Shown here piece after piece: positions 54,839-64,000 of a DNA stretch of 64,000 nt. Each line of letters opens with the position of its first letter. The stretch's first letter is position 1. Origin of the DNA: Planococcus halotolerans (GTDB lineage Bacteria; Bacillota; Bacilli; Bacillales_A; Planococcaceae); NCBI RefSeq assembly GCF_003289955.1, contig NZ_QLZR01000008.1, positions 1-64,000 on the forward strand. The letters run 5' to 3'. The notes under the pieces are model-generated. The model made no database searches. It was not told the origin of the DNA and was given only the letters and a program-made list of their open reading frames with translations. A program made the translations under genes and the position numbers.

Positions 54839-56029
54839 TTAAAGGTTTTTCTGTGTATGGCGAATAATGTAGAGCGCTTTTTCCAGCATTTGATGATTCT
54901 TTTCGGTAATTTCTTCTTTGCGGGGGATCGCCTCATACATATTTTTAGGATCTTCCCAGGTTTCAATGAGCGAAACCGGTGATTCTGGCTGCCATTTCTT
55001 CAGCCATTGTGTTGGCAAATTCCCGGTGGGAAGGGGAATATCATTCATTTCCATCCAAAGTAAAGACCATGCACGGGGAACGACACGCCAAATATCATAG
55101 CCGCCTCCGCCAACTGCAATCCATTTCCCCCCGCAATATTCGTGTGCGAGTTCGTGCGCGATTTTAGGTATTTCACGGAAGATGTCCATTGTTCCGTATA
55201 GATGAGTCAACGGATCCAGGTAATGGGCATCAGCGCCGTTTTGAGAAAGGATTACATCAGGCTTAAAATGTTCCACGATTTCTTTCATGGCTGTACGGTA
55301 AATTTCGAGAAACGATTCGTCTTCAGTGAATGCATCTATCGGAAAGTTGAATGAAGTTCCGTATCCCTGGCCGTTTCCGCGTTCGTTTATATTGCCCGTT
55401 CCAGGGAATAGATAGCGTCCTGTTTCGTGTATTGATACGGTGCAGACATCCGGATCATCGTAGAAGCACCACTGGACGCCATCCCCGTGGTGGGCATCTG
55501 TATCGATATAAAGCACACGGGCGCCATATTTCTTCTTCAAATAGTTTATAGCGACGGAACTGTCATTATAAATACAGAAGCCGGAAGCTTTGCCCCTGAA
55601 GCCGTGATGCAGGCCGCCTCCGAGGTTCAGGGCGTGTTGCGCTTTACCTTCCATCACATAGTCGACAGCAGTCAAAGTGCCACCCACAAGGCGTGCACTG
55701 GCTTCGTGCATATTCTCGAAGATCGGCGTATCTTCCGTACCGATTCCATAACTTTCACCTGCTTCGGAAGTAATTTCCCCTTTGCTGGCTTTTTTGACGA
55801 TGTCAATATAACGCTGGTCATGTGCCAGGAGCAGTTCTTCGTCAGTAGCAATTCGTGCCGGTACGATTAAATCTTCTGGAAGCGCATTCATTTCACGGAG
55901 CAGATCAATCGTGAGAATGAGCCGCTTCTGGTTGAAAGGATGAGTCTCCGAGAACTTATAGCCCAATTGATCTTCCGAGTAAATGAAAACAGCATGTTTT
56001 ATTCGTTGATTTGCGGCATATTTGGCCAT
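54839..56029 (-). CDS. acuC: Protein deacetylase AcuC (class I/II HDAC type)
   Basis: 396 aa zinc-dependent deacetylase. Zinc ligands and catalytic His pair in HHGFRGKASGFCIYND and DTDAHHGDGVQW; the closing GGGGYD is present. Deacetylates AcsA and so reactivates it. Its start lies inside acuB (31 bp overlap). Last gene of acuA-B-C, facing ccpA. Confidence 0.93.
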   Translation of the reverse strand: MAKYAANQRIKHAVFIYSEDQLGYKFSETHPFNQKRLILTIDLLREMNALPEDLIVPARIATDEELLLAHDQRYIDIVKKASKGEITSEAGESYGIGTEDTPIFENMHEASARLVGGTLTAVDYVMEGKAQHALNLGGGLHHGFRGKASGFCIYNDSSVAINYLKKKYGARVLYIDTDAHHGDGVQWCFYDDPDVCTVSIHETGRYLFPGTGNINERGNGQGYGTSFNFPIDAFTEDESFLEIYRTAMKEIVEHFKPDVILSQNGADAHYLDPLTHLYGTMDIFREIPKIAHELAHEYCGGKWIAVGGGGYDIWRVVPRAWSLLWMEMNDIPLPTGNLPTQWLKKWQPESPVSLIETWEDPKNMYEAIPRKEEITEKNHQMLEKALYIIRHTQKNL

Positions 56030-56643
56030 AAGACATCAAAACCTTCTTTACGTAAGTCATTAATAAGGGCGAGGGGATTCATCGTCTGAATACGGAATAC
56101 AAGAATCTTGTTTTCCTTTTTTTCTCTATCCGGATAAACAAGCACACTGAGCACGTTGATATTGTGCTGGTAGAAAATCTTTGAAACTTCGAGCAGCACG
56201 CCTGAACGGTCCTGTACACGTATTTCAATTTGAGATCCGGGCTGGTGGGTGCCTGTCAATTCAATGAAAGTATAAAGAAGATCTGTTTCAGTGATAAAAC
56301 CGGCTAATTTTCCGCCGCTTACCACCGGCAGGCAGCCGATTTGCTGTTCATAGAAGACCATCGCAATTTCCTCGACGGAATCCATTGGATGGGCTATCAC
56401 GGGATTTCGGGTCATGATTTCCTCAACTGTTTTCTCAAAGGGTGCTCCTTTGGGGGAGACTGTAAAGCGGGAAGGGAGCGCGTCTTTCAAATCACGGTCG
56501 GATACGACGCCTACAACCTTTCCATCATCGATAACCGGTGCATGCCGGATTCTTTCTTCTTCAAATAAATCAATGACATCCTGAACAGTCTGCTTGGGAT
56601 TCAATGAATGGACTTCGATTTTCATGATTTCTTCCAATAGCAT
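55999..56643 (-). CDS. acuB: CBS-domain and ACT-like protein AcuB
   Basis: 214 aa. Two CBS domains (about 1-60, VIDDGKVVGVVSDRD; about 75-135, GCLPVVSGGKLAGFITETD), then a C-terminal ACT-like domain. Likely senses adenosine nucleotides; its exact part in acetoin/acetate use is not known. The ATG follows AAAGGGG at nine bases. Middle gene of acuA-B-C. Confidence 0.92.
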   Translation of the reverse strand: MLLEEIMKIEVHSLNPKQTVQDVIDLFEEERIRHAPVIDDGKVVGVVSDRDLKDALPSRFTVSPKGAPFEKTVEEIMTRNPVIAHPMDSVEEIAMVFYEQQIGCLPVVSGGKLAGFITETDLLYTFIELTGTHQPGSQIEIRVQDRSGVLLEVSKIFYQHNINVLSVLVYPDREKKENKILVFRIQTMNPLALINDLRKEGFDVLWPNMPQINE

Positions 56644-56663
56644 CTCTAACAGCCCCTTTGTGA

Positions 56664-57299
56664 TTAGTACATATATCTATGTTTAAAACGCAATTGATCA
56701 AATTTTTGTATCGATTCCTGGTCAACGCGTTTTCCGATTTTAGCCATAAGGCAATTTGCTGGATGTGAACTGATTTCAGGTTCATCTGTCGCGTAGTATT
56801 CAAGACCGCCGGCCTGCATCATTTTCTCCATGATTTTTCGGTACTCCCAAACATTGAGGCCAGTGCCTTTCAAATCCCAATGCCAGTAGTATTCAGTTGT
56901 TATGACAATGAAATCTTCAAATGCATCGTCCATCATCGACGTTTTCAGCAGCGCCTTGCCGACACCGCTGCCTCTGAATTTTGGAATCACTTCGATTGCA
57001 CCAAGTTCAATCAGATTTTCCATATTTCCTTCCGACCAGCGCTCAAGCGGGTCAGGATATAAAAAGGTGGCATAACCGACAATCATGTTATTGTCACGGG
57101 CAATAAGTATGCGGCCTTCAGGCAAATCGGCAATACCAATTATGGCTTCGTGCTGCTGTTTGGCTGGACGGAATGCAATCAGGTCTTCATGGAAATCCAA
57201 TGACTTGAGTTCGTGTGCAGGGACCGGGCCTTCAACGACGATTCTTCCATGCTTTGTTTTTAATTCCATAGCGTTATAGGTTTTCTTGTGTTCCATCAT
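56664..57299 (-). CDS. acuA: Protein acetyltransferase AcuA (GNAT)
   Basis: 211 aa. GNAT acetyl-CoA site IEVIPKFRGSGVGKALLKTSM (about residues 108-128). Acetylates the active-site lysine of AcsA and inactivates it. Two adjacent ATGs; the first gives 211 residues, near the B. subtilis length. The frame upstream to 57338 is rejected since AGGCGG lies between. Divergent from acsA with a cre site between. Confidence 0.92.
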   Translation of the reverse strand: MMEHKKTYNAMELKTKHGRIVVEGPVPAHELKSLDFHEDLIAFRPAKQQHEAIIGIADLPEGRILIARDNNMIVGYATFLYPDPLERWSEGNMENLIELGAIEVIPKFRGSGVGKALLKTSMMDDAFEDFIVITTEYYWHWDLKGTGLNVWEYRKIMEKMMQAGGLEYYATDEPEISSHPANCLMAKIGKRVDQESIQKFDQLRFKHRYMY

Positions 57300-57366
57300 T
57301 TCACCGCCTGTAAGTTTGCAATTAGCTTCATTATACATGAAAGATTAAGTGCTTGGCTAATTCGTT

Positions 57367-57380
57367 TGAAAGCGCTCTCT
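57367..57380. promoter_or_regulatory. cre site between acuA and acsA
   Basis: TGAAAGCGCTCTCT matches the CcpA consensus TGAAARCGYTTWCN closely, with one departure in the right arm. It is 68 bases before acuA and 87 before acsA, so CcpA could repress both. Confidence 0.72.
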
Positions 57381-57466
57381 ATTTTTTAAATAGTTAAAAA
57401 AGTTGGCAATATTTGCTTAGGCTGATGTAGAATGAAAAAGAGATAACAATAGAAAGGATGATTTGG

Positions 57467-59185
57467 ATGAAAGTGGAAGCACTGCCGGCAGTATCAGGAG
57501 AATTCAACTTACATAATTATGAAGAGATTGCATCCGGGTTTGATTGGAAAGAGGCTGAGAAGGAATTCAGCTGGTATGAAACCGGGAAGGTCAATATGGC
57601 GCATGAAGCCATCGACCGCCATGCCGATTCCGACAGAAAGAATAAGGTGGCTCTTTATTATAAAGACCAGCATAGAAATGAATCCTATACGTTCTACGAG
57701 ATGAAACGCATGACCAATCGTGCAGCAAACATGTTGAAGTCACATTCCGATTTGGAAAAAGGCGACCGCATGTTCATCTTCATGCCGCGTTCACCTGAAC
57801 TTTATTTCACGATGTTCGGTGCTCTGAAAATGGGATTGATTGTAGGGCCTCTTTTTGAAGCGTTCATGGAGGGAGCCATTTATGACAGACTGGATGACAG
57901 CGATGCAAAAGCGATCATTACGACGCCGGAGCTCGTTTCACGTGTGCCATTCGACAAATTGCCGAATCTCAAGACAATTTTCCTTGTAGGAGAAAATATT
58001 GAAGAAAATGATCATACAGTAGATGTTATGAAATATTTGCCTAATAGTTCAGACCAATTTGAAGTGGAATGGCTTGATAAAGAAGATGGGCTTGTGTTGC
58101 ATTATACATCCGGTTCCACTGGTAAGCCTAAAGGAGTTCTGCATGCGCAATATGCAATGGTGCAGCATCTCCAGACTGCAAGATGGGTACTCGATTTCAA
58201 CGAACAGGATATTTATTGGTGTACAGCGGATCCGGGCTGGGTAACAGGAACTTCCTATGGCGTATTCGCACCGTGGCTGAATGGAACAACGACAGTGATT
58301 ATTGGCGGACGATTTTCTCCGGAAGGCTGGTACCAAGCGATCGAAGATTACGGGGTAACTGTCTGGTACAGCGCACCGACCGCTTTCCGCATGCTGATGG
58401 GAGCAGGGGACGCTCTGGTAAAAGAATATAATCTTTCGACCCTGCGCCACGTACTGTCTGTCGGTGAACCTTTAAATCCTGAAGTAATCAGATGGGGCGC
58501 TCAAGTATTCGAACGCCGAATCCATGACACCTGGTGGATGACTGAAACCGGTGCTCAGGTAATCTGCAATTATCCTGCTCTGGCAATTAAACCGGGCTCT
58601 ATGGGCAAACCTGTGCCAGGGATTAAAGTTGCCATTGTCGATGATCAGGGCAATGAATTGCCGGCAAACCAAATGGGGAACCTGGCAATTGAAAAAGGCT
58701 GGCCATCCATGATGCGCCAAATCTGGAACAATCCAGAGAAATATGAATCCTACTTCCTGAAAGACAAATGGTATGTTTCAGGAGATTCCGCTTATAAAGA
58801 TGAAGAGGGATATTACTGGTTCCAGGGGCGTGTCGATGATGTCATCATGACTTCCGGAGAGCGTGTTGGCCCATTTGAAGTTGAAAGCAAATTACTGGAA
58901 CATCCGGCGGTAGCAGAAGCCGGAGTTATCGGGAAACCGGATCCGGTCCGGGGTGAAATCATCAAAGCGTTTGTTGCACTTGTTGAAGGTTATGAACCGT
59001 CAGAAGAATTGATTCAGGATATTCAGCAATTTGTGAAAAAAGGTCTGGCTGCACATGCAGCACCACGAGAAATCGAGTTCAAGGATAAGCTTCCTAAAAC
59101 GAGAAGCGGTAAGATCATGCGCCGTGTCCTCAAAGCATGGGAACTTGATCTGCCGACAGGCGATCTATCAACGATGGAAGATTAA
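57467..59185 (+). CDS. acsA: Acetyl-CoA synthetase (AcsA)
   Basis: 572 aa, equal to B. subtilis AcsA. ANL enzyme activating acetate with ATP and CoA. P-loop LHYTSGSTGKPKGVLHA (about 211-227), TWWMTETGAQ (A5), GRVDDVIMTSGERVGPFEVE, and the catalytic Lys549 in PKTRSGKIMRR. That lysine is the AcuA/AcuC target. ATG 57467 is eight bases from AAAGGA; ATG 57458 is too close. Confidence 0.96.
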   Translation: MKVEALPAVSGEFNLHNYEEIASGFDWKEAEKEFSWYETGKVNMAHEAIDRHADSDRKNKVALYYKDQHRNESYTFYEMKRMTNRAANMLKSHSDLEKGDRMFIFMPRSPELYFTMFGALKMGLIVGPLFEAFMEGAIYDRLDDSDAKAIITTPELVSRVPFDKLPNLKTIFLVGENIEENDHTVDVMKYLPNSSDQFEVEWLDKEDGLVLHYTSGSTGKPKGVLHAQYAMVQHLQTARWVLDFNEQDIYWCTADPGWVTGTSYGVFAPWLNGTTTVIIGGRFSPEGWYQAIEDYGVTVWYSAPTAFRMLMGAGDALVKEYNLSTLRHVLSVGEPLNPEVIRWGAQVFERRIHDTWWMTETGAQVICNYPALAIKPGSMGKPVPGIKVAIVDDQGNELPANQMGNLAIEKGWPSMMRQIWNNPEKYESYFLKDKWYVSGDSAYKDEEGYYWFQGRVDDVIMTSGERVGPFEVESKLLEHPAVAEAGVIGKPDPVRGEIIKAFVALVEGYEPSEELIQDIQQFVKKGLAAHAAPREIEFKDKLPKTRSGKIMRRVLKAWELDLPTGDLSTMED

Positions 59186-59197
59186 CTATGGAATAGA

Positions 59198-59230
59198 AAA
59201 AACGCAGCGGAGAATTTCCGCTGCGTTTTT
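59198..59230 (+). terminator. Terminator after acsA
   Basis: 13-bp stem aaaaacgcagcgg / ccgctgcgttttt. Confidence 0.93.
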
Positions 59231-59238
59231 CATTTTGA

Positions 59239-59273
59239 AGAAAAAGAGCCGTGCCACTAATGGCACGGCTCTT
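59239..59273 (-). terminator. Terminator of the penicillin-binding protein gene
   Basis: 12-bp stem agagccgtgcca / tggcacggctct with loop CTAA and a plus-strand A-run. Confidence 0.92.
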
Positions 59274-59278
59274 CGGTA

Positions 59279-62272
59279 TTAGGCTGCATCATCTATATCT
59301 TCCGGTTCTTCGGGTTCAACTGGAGGATCTACTGGTTCATCCGGTGGATCTGTCGGCTCCAGTGGTTCCTCGGGTTCTTCCGGTTCTTCAGGCTCTGCAG
59401 GTGGATCTGCCGGTTCTTCCGGCTCCTCAGGCTCATCCGGCTCAGTGGCAGGAGGAGTCGCTGGAGGTGGAGCTGGTGTATCGCTAGGTTCTTCTTCAAC
59501 AGGTTCCGGCGCATCGATCGATACGGCGTTGGAGTTGGAAGACTCTCTGCCGGTGATATCTACAGCCACTACATAGTAGCTGCCAGGACCTGGAACTGTA
59601 AATGAGTTGCTTTCGGATTCAGAAATGGAAGCTACCCGCGAGTTTGCACCGCCAGTATTTCTGTAGACCCGATAGCCGATTACATCATTTGAAGAAGAAT
59701 TGCTCCAGCTTAGTGATCTGCCATCAAGAGTTGCCTGAACTCCTGAAGGGGCTGCTTCATCCGCATCAAAGCTTGTAGATGAAACAACATTGGAGAATCT
59801 TGAATCAGAAGGGAACAGCTTGCTTGGATCTCCGCCGAACGGTGCGAGAATCCGATCGATGAAGTCTTCGGAAACTCCGACCCCTCCACCAGAAATGAAT
59901 TCTGCTGGCGTCGAGGAAAGTGCAGCATAGCGTTTACCATTAATCGTTGTGAATTTGCCGGTTGTCAGGCTGTCATCTGCTTTGCTCGGCACCATTACGT
60001 TGGCGTTGAACAGATCAGAACGGACTAGTGAGCCTGAGCAGCCGTCACTTGGCGCAAGACCGGAAATTCCGCAGAATGAACGGCTTACAACGCCTTCAGG
60101 TGCTTTAAAGGTTTCCTGTGTTCCGAAGAACTCAGGATCAACATCATATGAAGCATTCATCAATGATGCCCAAACCTGGTTGACGCGTGTTGAAGGCTGC
60201 AGGTTGCTGTTGCGCATGATATCCAGGGAGTTTTTCTCCTGATCGTAACCCAGCCATACACTCATAGTGACGTTCGGATTATAGCCAACCAGCCAGACAT
60301 CACGTGTTTCCTGGGAAGTACCGGTCTTGCCGGCAAAATCAGAACTGAATTTCAATTGATTGTTTGCACGGTTAGCAGTACCCCGTTGACCGTCAAATAC
60401 ATCACGCATCATATCCGTAATGACATAAGAAGTTTGTGGTGTATAGACTTCTTTGGTTTCCACTTTTTGCTCGTAGACAACATTGCCTTCAGCATCTTCA
60501 ATGCGGTCAATCATGGATGCTTTGGCAAAAGTTCCGCCATTTGCCAATGTTGCATAAGCATTGGCAAGTTCTTCTGTTGTTGCTTCAACTCCTGCCCCGA
60601 GAGCGGCAGTAACATTCCCGTTATCAGATTCATCGACAGCAGTTAAGCCGTTATTCATCAAGTAATCGATTGGCATCTGGTTTTGGATTTGTGCAAAAAG
60701 GCGTACAGCCGGTAAGTTTTGAGATTGCGCTAAGGCGTCACGTGCTGGCATGATGCCTTGTTCGCTTGAGGCGATAAAGTTGCTTGGTCCCCAAGGTGTG
60801 CCATCATTATCGATTATTTCAAATTTCACATCGACCACTGGGCTGCCGGCACCGATTTTGCCGTACTCGATAGCTGGAGCATAAACCAGCAAAGGTTTAG
60901 CTGTTGAGCCTATTGAGCGGTATGCCTGAGAAGCGTAGTTGAAATTGGAAATTTCATGGTCACGCCCGCCGACAAAACTTAAAATCCGGCCGGTATCATT
61001 TTCAATCGTTGTTGATCCGACCTGCACCGGCATCGGAACTTCTTCTTCCTGGCCTTCAGCATTGACGATTGTCTTTGTCAAAGTGGGGCCGTATGATTCA
61101 TAAGCGTCTTTGGCTTTTTGCTGTGCTTCATACAATTCTTTATCGATACTTGAATGGATCCGGTAACCTCTTGAACGGACGGCCCGGTCAGCCAATATCT
61201 CGTATTCTTCGAATAATTTATCGTTTTCTTCCAAAGTTGCAGGGTCAATTCCAGCCTCTTCAGCCAGAATATCCATAACTATACGGGTAGCCCGTTTTTC
61301 AACTTCGGTCGTAATATGTGGGTATCTTTCGTATGAACGGGTTTCGTCCGTTCTGAAATCTTTTGTAATGTCGTAGGCAATTGCTTCATTGTATTCTTCT
61401 TCTGTAATATATTCGGTTTCAAGCATACGGAACAGAACGGTTTTCATTCGGTCGATGCCGAATTCCAAGTACTCGGGCTCTTTTACCCCGCCGCCTGAAG
61501 AATACGGTGTATAGCGGAATGGGGCTTTCGGTATTCCGGCAATGAAAGCTGCCTGTGGCAGATTCAATTCACTTGCTTCAACATTGAAAATACCGTTTGC
61601 TGCAGTTTCGATGCCGGCAATATTCGTTCCTGCTGAGTTTCTTCCATAAGGAATGATATTCAGATAAGCTTCCATGATTTCATCTTTGTCCATGAATTTC
61701 TCGAGGCGCATCGCCAGAAGAATTTCTTTTGCTTTACGTTCATAGGAAACTTCATTCGTCAAAATCTGGTTTTTAATCAATTGCTGTGTCAGCGTTGACC
61801 CGCCAGTTTGACTATCAGCGTTTGAAACATCCTGGAACAGGCCGCGGAATATCGCTTTTGGCACAATCCCATCATGCTCTTCAAAATATTCATCTTCAGT
61901 TGCCAGAACAGCGTTAATGGCGTACTCAGAAACTTCATTGAGTTTCGTTTCCTCACGCTCAAGATCGGTTCTCAGTTTACCCAAGTACTGATCATCCGAA
62001 AAGAATATTTCTGAAGTTTCCTCGTATGCATAAACTTCACCGCGCATTTCGCTTTCGGTGCGAAGCTGTTCTTCATCAACGAGAGAAGCGAAATATCCCG
62101 CTCCTACAGATGCGGCAAAAACACCGCCGACAACAAGGATGATGGCCAACAGGATTGCGAGATTCCATAAAACGCCTGTCGTGATATTCAAGCCTTTCGC
62201 CCATTTTGTCGATCTCCATTTATGGTATGTGTCTTCGGATTTCTGCTGCCAGTATTTTAATCGTTCGCGCAC
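59279..62272 (-). CDS. Class A penicillin-binding protein (bifunctional)
   Basis: 997 aa, longer than usual. One transmembrane helix (about 36-60), GT51 glycosyltransferase (EDEYFEEHDGI, about 126; GGSTLTQQLIKN), then the transpeptidase with STAK (about 455), SQN and KTGTS (about 645). A fibronectin-III domain (about 835-925) precedes a Pro/Glu-rich tail of PEEP-type repeats to the end, probably a wall-spanning stalk. Builds and cross-links peptidoglycan outside the membrane. GTG start with GGGGG nine bases upstream. Confidence 0.93.
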   Translation of the reverse strand: MRERLKYWQQKSEDTYHKWRSTKWAKGLNITTGVLWNLAILLAIILVVGGVFAASVGAGYFASLVDEEQLRTESEMRGEVYAYEETSEIFFSDDQYLGKLRTDLEREETKLNEVSEYAINAVLATEDEYFEEHDGIVPKAIFRGLFQDVSNADSQTGGSTLTQQLIKNQILTNEVSYERKAKEILLAMRLEKFMDKDEIMEAYLNIIPYGRNSAGTNIAGIETAANGIFNVEASELNLPQAAFIAGIPKAPFRYTPYSSGGGVKEPEYLEFGIDRMKTVLFRMLETEYITEEEYNEAIAYDITKDFRTDETRSYERYPHITTEVEKRATRIVMDILAEEAGIDPATLEENDKLFEEYEILADRAVRSRGYRIHSSIDKELYEAQQKAKDAYESYGPTLTKTIVNAEGQEEEVPMPVQVGSTTIENDTGRILSFVGGRDHEISNFNYASQAYRSIGSTAKPLLVYAPAIEYGKIGAGSPVVDVKFEIIDNDGTPWGPSNFIASSEQGIMPARDALAQSQNLPAVRLFAQIQNQMPIDYLMNNGLTAVDESDNGNVTAALGAGVEATTEELANAYATLANGGTFAKASMIDRIEDAEGNVVYEQKVETKEVYTPQTSYVITDMMRDVFDGQRGTANRANNQLKFSSDFAGKTGTSQETRDVWLVGYNPNVTMSVWLGYDQEKNSLDIMRNSNLQPSTRVNQVWASLMNASYDVDPEFFGTQETFKAPEGVVSRSFCGISGLAPSDGCSGSLVRSDLFNANVMVPSKADDSLTTGKFTTINGKRYAALSSTPAEFISGGGVGVSEDFIDRILAPFGGDPSKLFPSDSRFSNVVSSTSFDADEAAPSGVQATLDGRSLSWSNSSSNDVIGYRVYRNTGGANSRVASISESESNSFTVPGPGSYYVVAVDITGRESSNSNAVSIDAPEPVEEEPSDTPAPPPATPPATEPDEPEEPEEPADPPAEPEEPEEPEEPLEPTDPPDEPVDPPVEPEEPEDIDDAA

Positions 62273-62334
62273 ATTTATCTACCCCCTAAAATCTTTTTAT
62301 ATTATAGCATATTCTTATAATGTCCACTAAGTTA

Positions 62335-62362
62335 TTGACAATCTGTCATAATAAAGTACACT
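62335..62362 (+). promoter_or_regulatory. Promoter of the tyrS leader
   Basis: TTGACA (62335-62340), 16-base spacer, TACACT (62357-62362), just ahead of the T-box. Confidence 0.65.
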
Positions 62363-62383
62363 ACTAGTATATTTCAATATTAA

Positions 62384-62592
62384 AACGATGAAGAACCCGA
62401 AGTAGGAACTGCGATTTTTTCAAGAGAGCCGGTGGTTGGTGCAAACCGGTAAAAACGCAGCAGCTGAATTACAGGTTTGGAGTTTTCGGTTGTGCCACGG
62501 TTGGCACAAAAGAGTGGAAGGATTTTATTCCTTCAAGCTGGGTGGTACCGCGCGATTGCGTCCCTGCATGTCTGACATGCAGGGGCTTTTTT
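62384..62592 (+). ncRNA. T-box leader of tyrS (specifier TAC, Tyr)
   Basis: GAAGTAGGAA start, AGAGAGCCGGTGGTTGGTGC with pairing partner, specifier in ctgaatTACag, T-box TGGGTGGTACCGCG (62539-62552), then a terminator 62560-62592 (ccctgcatgt / acatgcaggg plus T-run). Confidence 0.94.
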
Positions 62593-62677
62593 ATTTGGTG
62601 CAAAAAATCCATCATATCCAAACTTGTTTTTGGGGAATTCATCCTGCTGTCCATAGTTATAAAGTAATTGTACCTGA

Positions 62678-63958
<1,281 letters not shown>

Positions 63959-64000
63959 TCAGTATAAGCAGAACGATTTTTCCTTCTCCTTAGACATTGG

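Noticed and set aside
57408..57424. Sigma-54 promoter (TTGGCA...TTGCT) before acsA
   Set aside because: The GG and GC doublets are eight bases apart instead of ten, and no sigma-54 activator is near.

Overview
The window reads as a low-to-mid GC Gram-positive chromosome, most likely Planococcaceae (Planococcus/Planomicrobium or a close relative). This rests on the Bacillus-type tRNA cluster, strong AGGAGG ribosome sites, SAM and T-box leaders, and a gene order that from memory follows the Bacillus subtilis men, ytkD-pckA-metK, ytgP-ytxJ and ccpA-acu-acsA-tyrS regions. All of it looks like core genome: no phage, plasmid, insertion sequence or CRISPR locus is visible.

Layout. 1-2012: twenty tRNA genes and a terminator, probably the tail of an rRNA operon. 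2119-10992: menaquinone synthesis, with menA facing away from menF-D-H-B, then a GNAT gene and menE-C. 11077-14874: small membrane proteins, a nucleoside deoxyribosyltransferase-like protein, an orphan zinc-binding lipoprotein with a Zur-like site, and yidD. 14977-26076: dps, a Nudix protein and a hydrolase, then pckA and metK back to back, with a CcpN-like site before pckA and a SAM-I riboswitch before metK; next ytoA, a ytpA-like gene, a flavin monooxygenase, the tRNA-modification pair ytqA-ytqB, and an MFS carrier. 26255-30628: scoAB and T-box-controlled leuS. 30908-41107: ytfP, the lipid II flippase, a pseudouridine synthase, ytzE, pepV, dat, thpR, a lipid kinase, trmB and a lactonase. 41506-52421: small genes, ytoP, the ytpP-Q-R-sftA run, murC and the general-stress operon ytxGHJ. 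52591-63958: aroA, ccpA, acuCBA divergent from acsA, a class A penicillin-binding protein, and T-box-controlled tyrS.

The genes link up functionally. The men genes build the quinone, and the chorismate they use comes from the pathway opened by AroA. CcpA, encoded here, has a good cre site between acuA and acsA, and AcuA/AcuC adjust AcsA by acetylating and deacetylating a lysine that is present at K549. Two candidate sigma-B promoters precede dps and ytxG, two classical stress genes.

The least explained DNA is between genes. (1) A family of about 120-bp structured repeats occurs six times in one orientation at three loci. The copies have a varying central hairpin whose arms stay complementary and a similar apical loop, and one copy is split by another inserted into it. 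(2) Three arrays of five short cores lie in convergent intergenic gaps, with a spacing of 20-21 bp (array 1) or exactly 21 bp (arrays 2 and 3). (3) The tRNA cluster carries a 23-bp direct repeat that includes the first 14 bases of tRNA-fMet. Among the proteins, the YtpA-like hydrolase is notable for having lost its catalytic serine.
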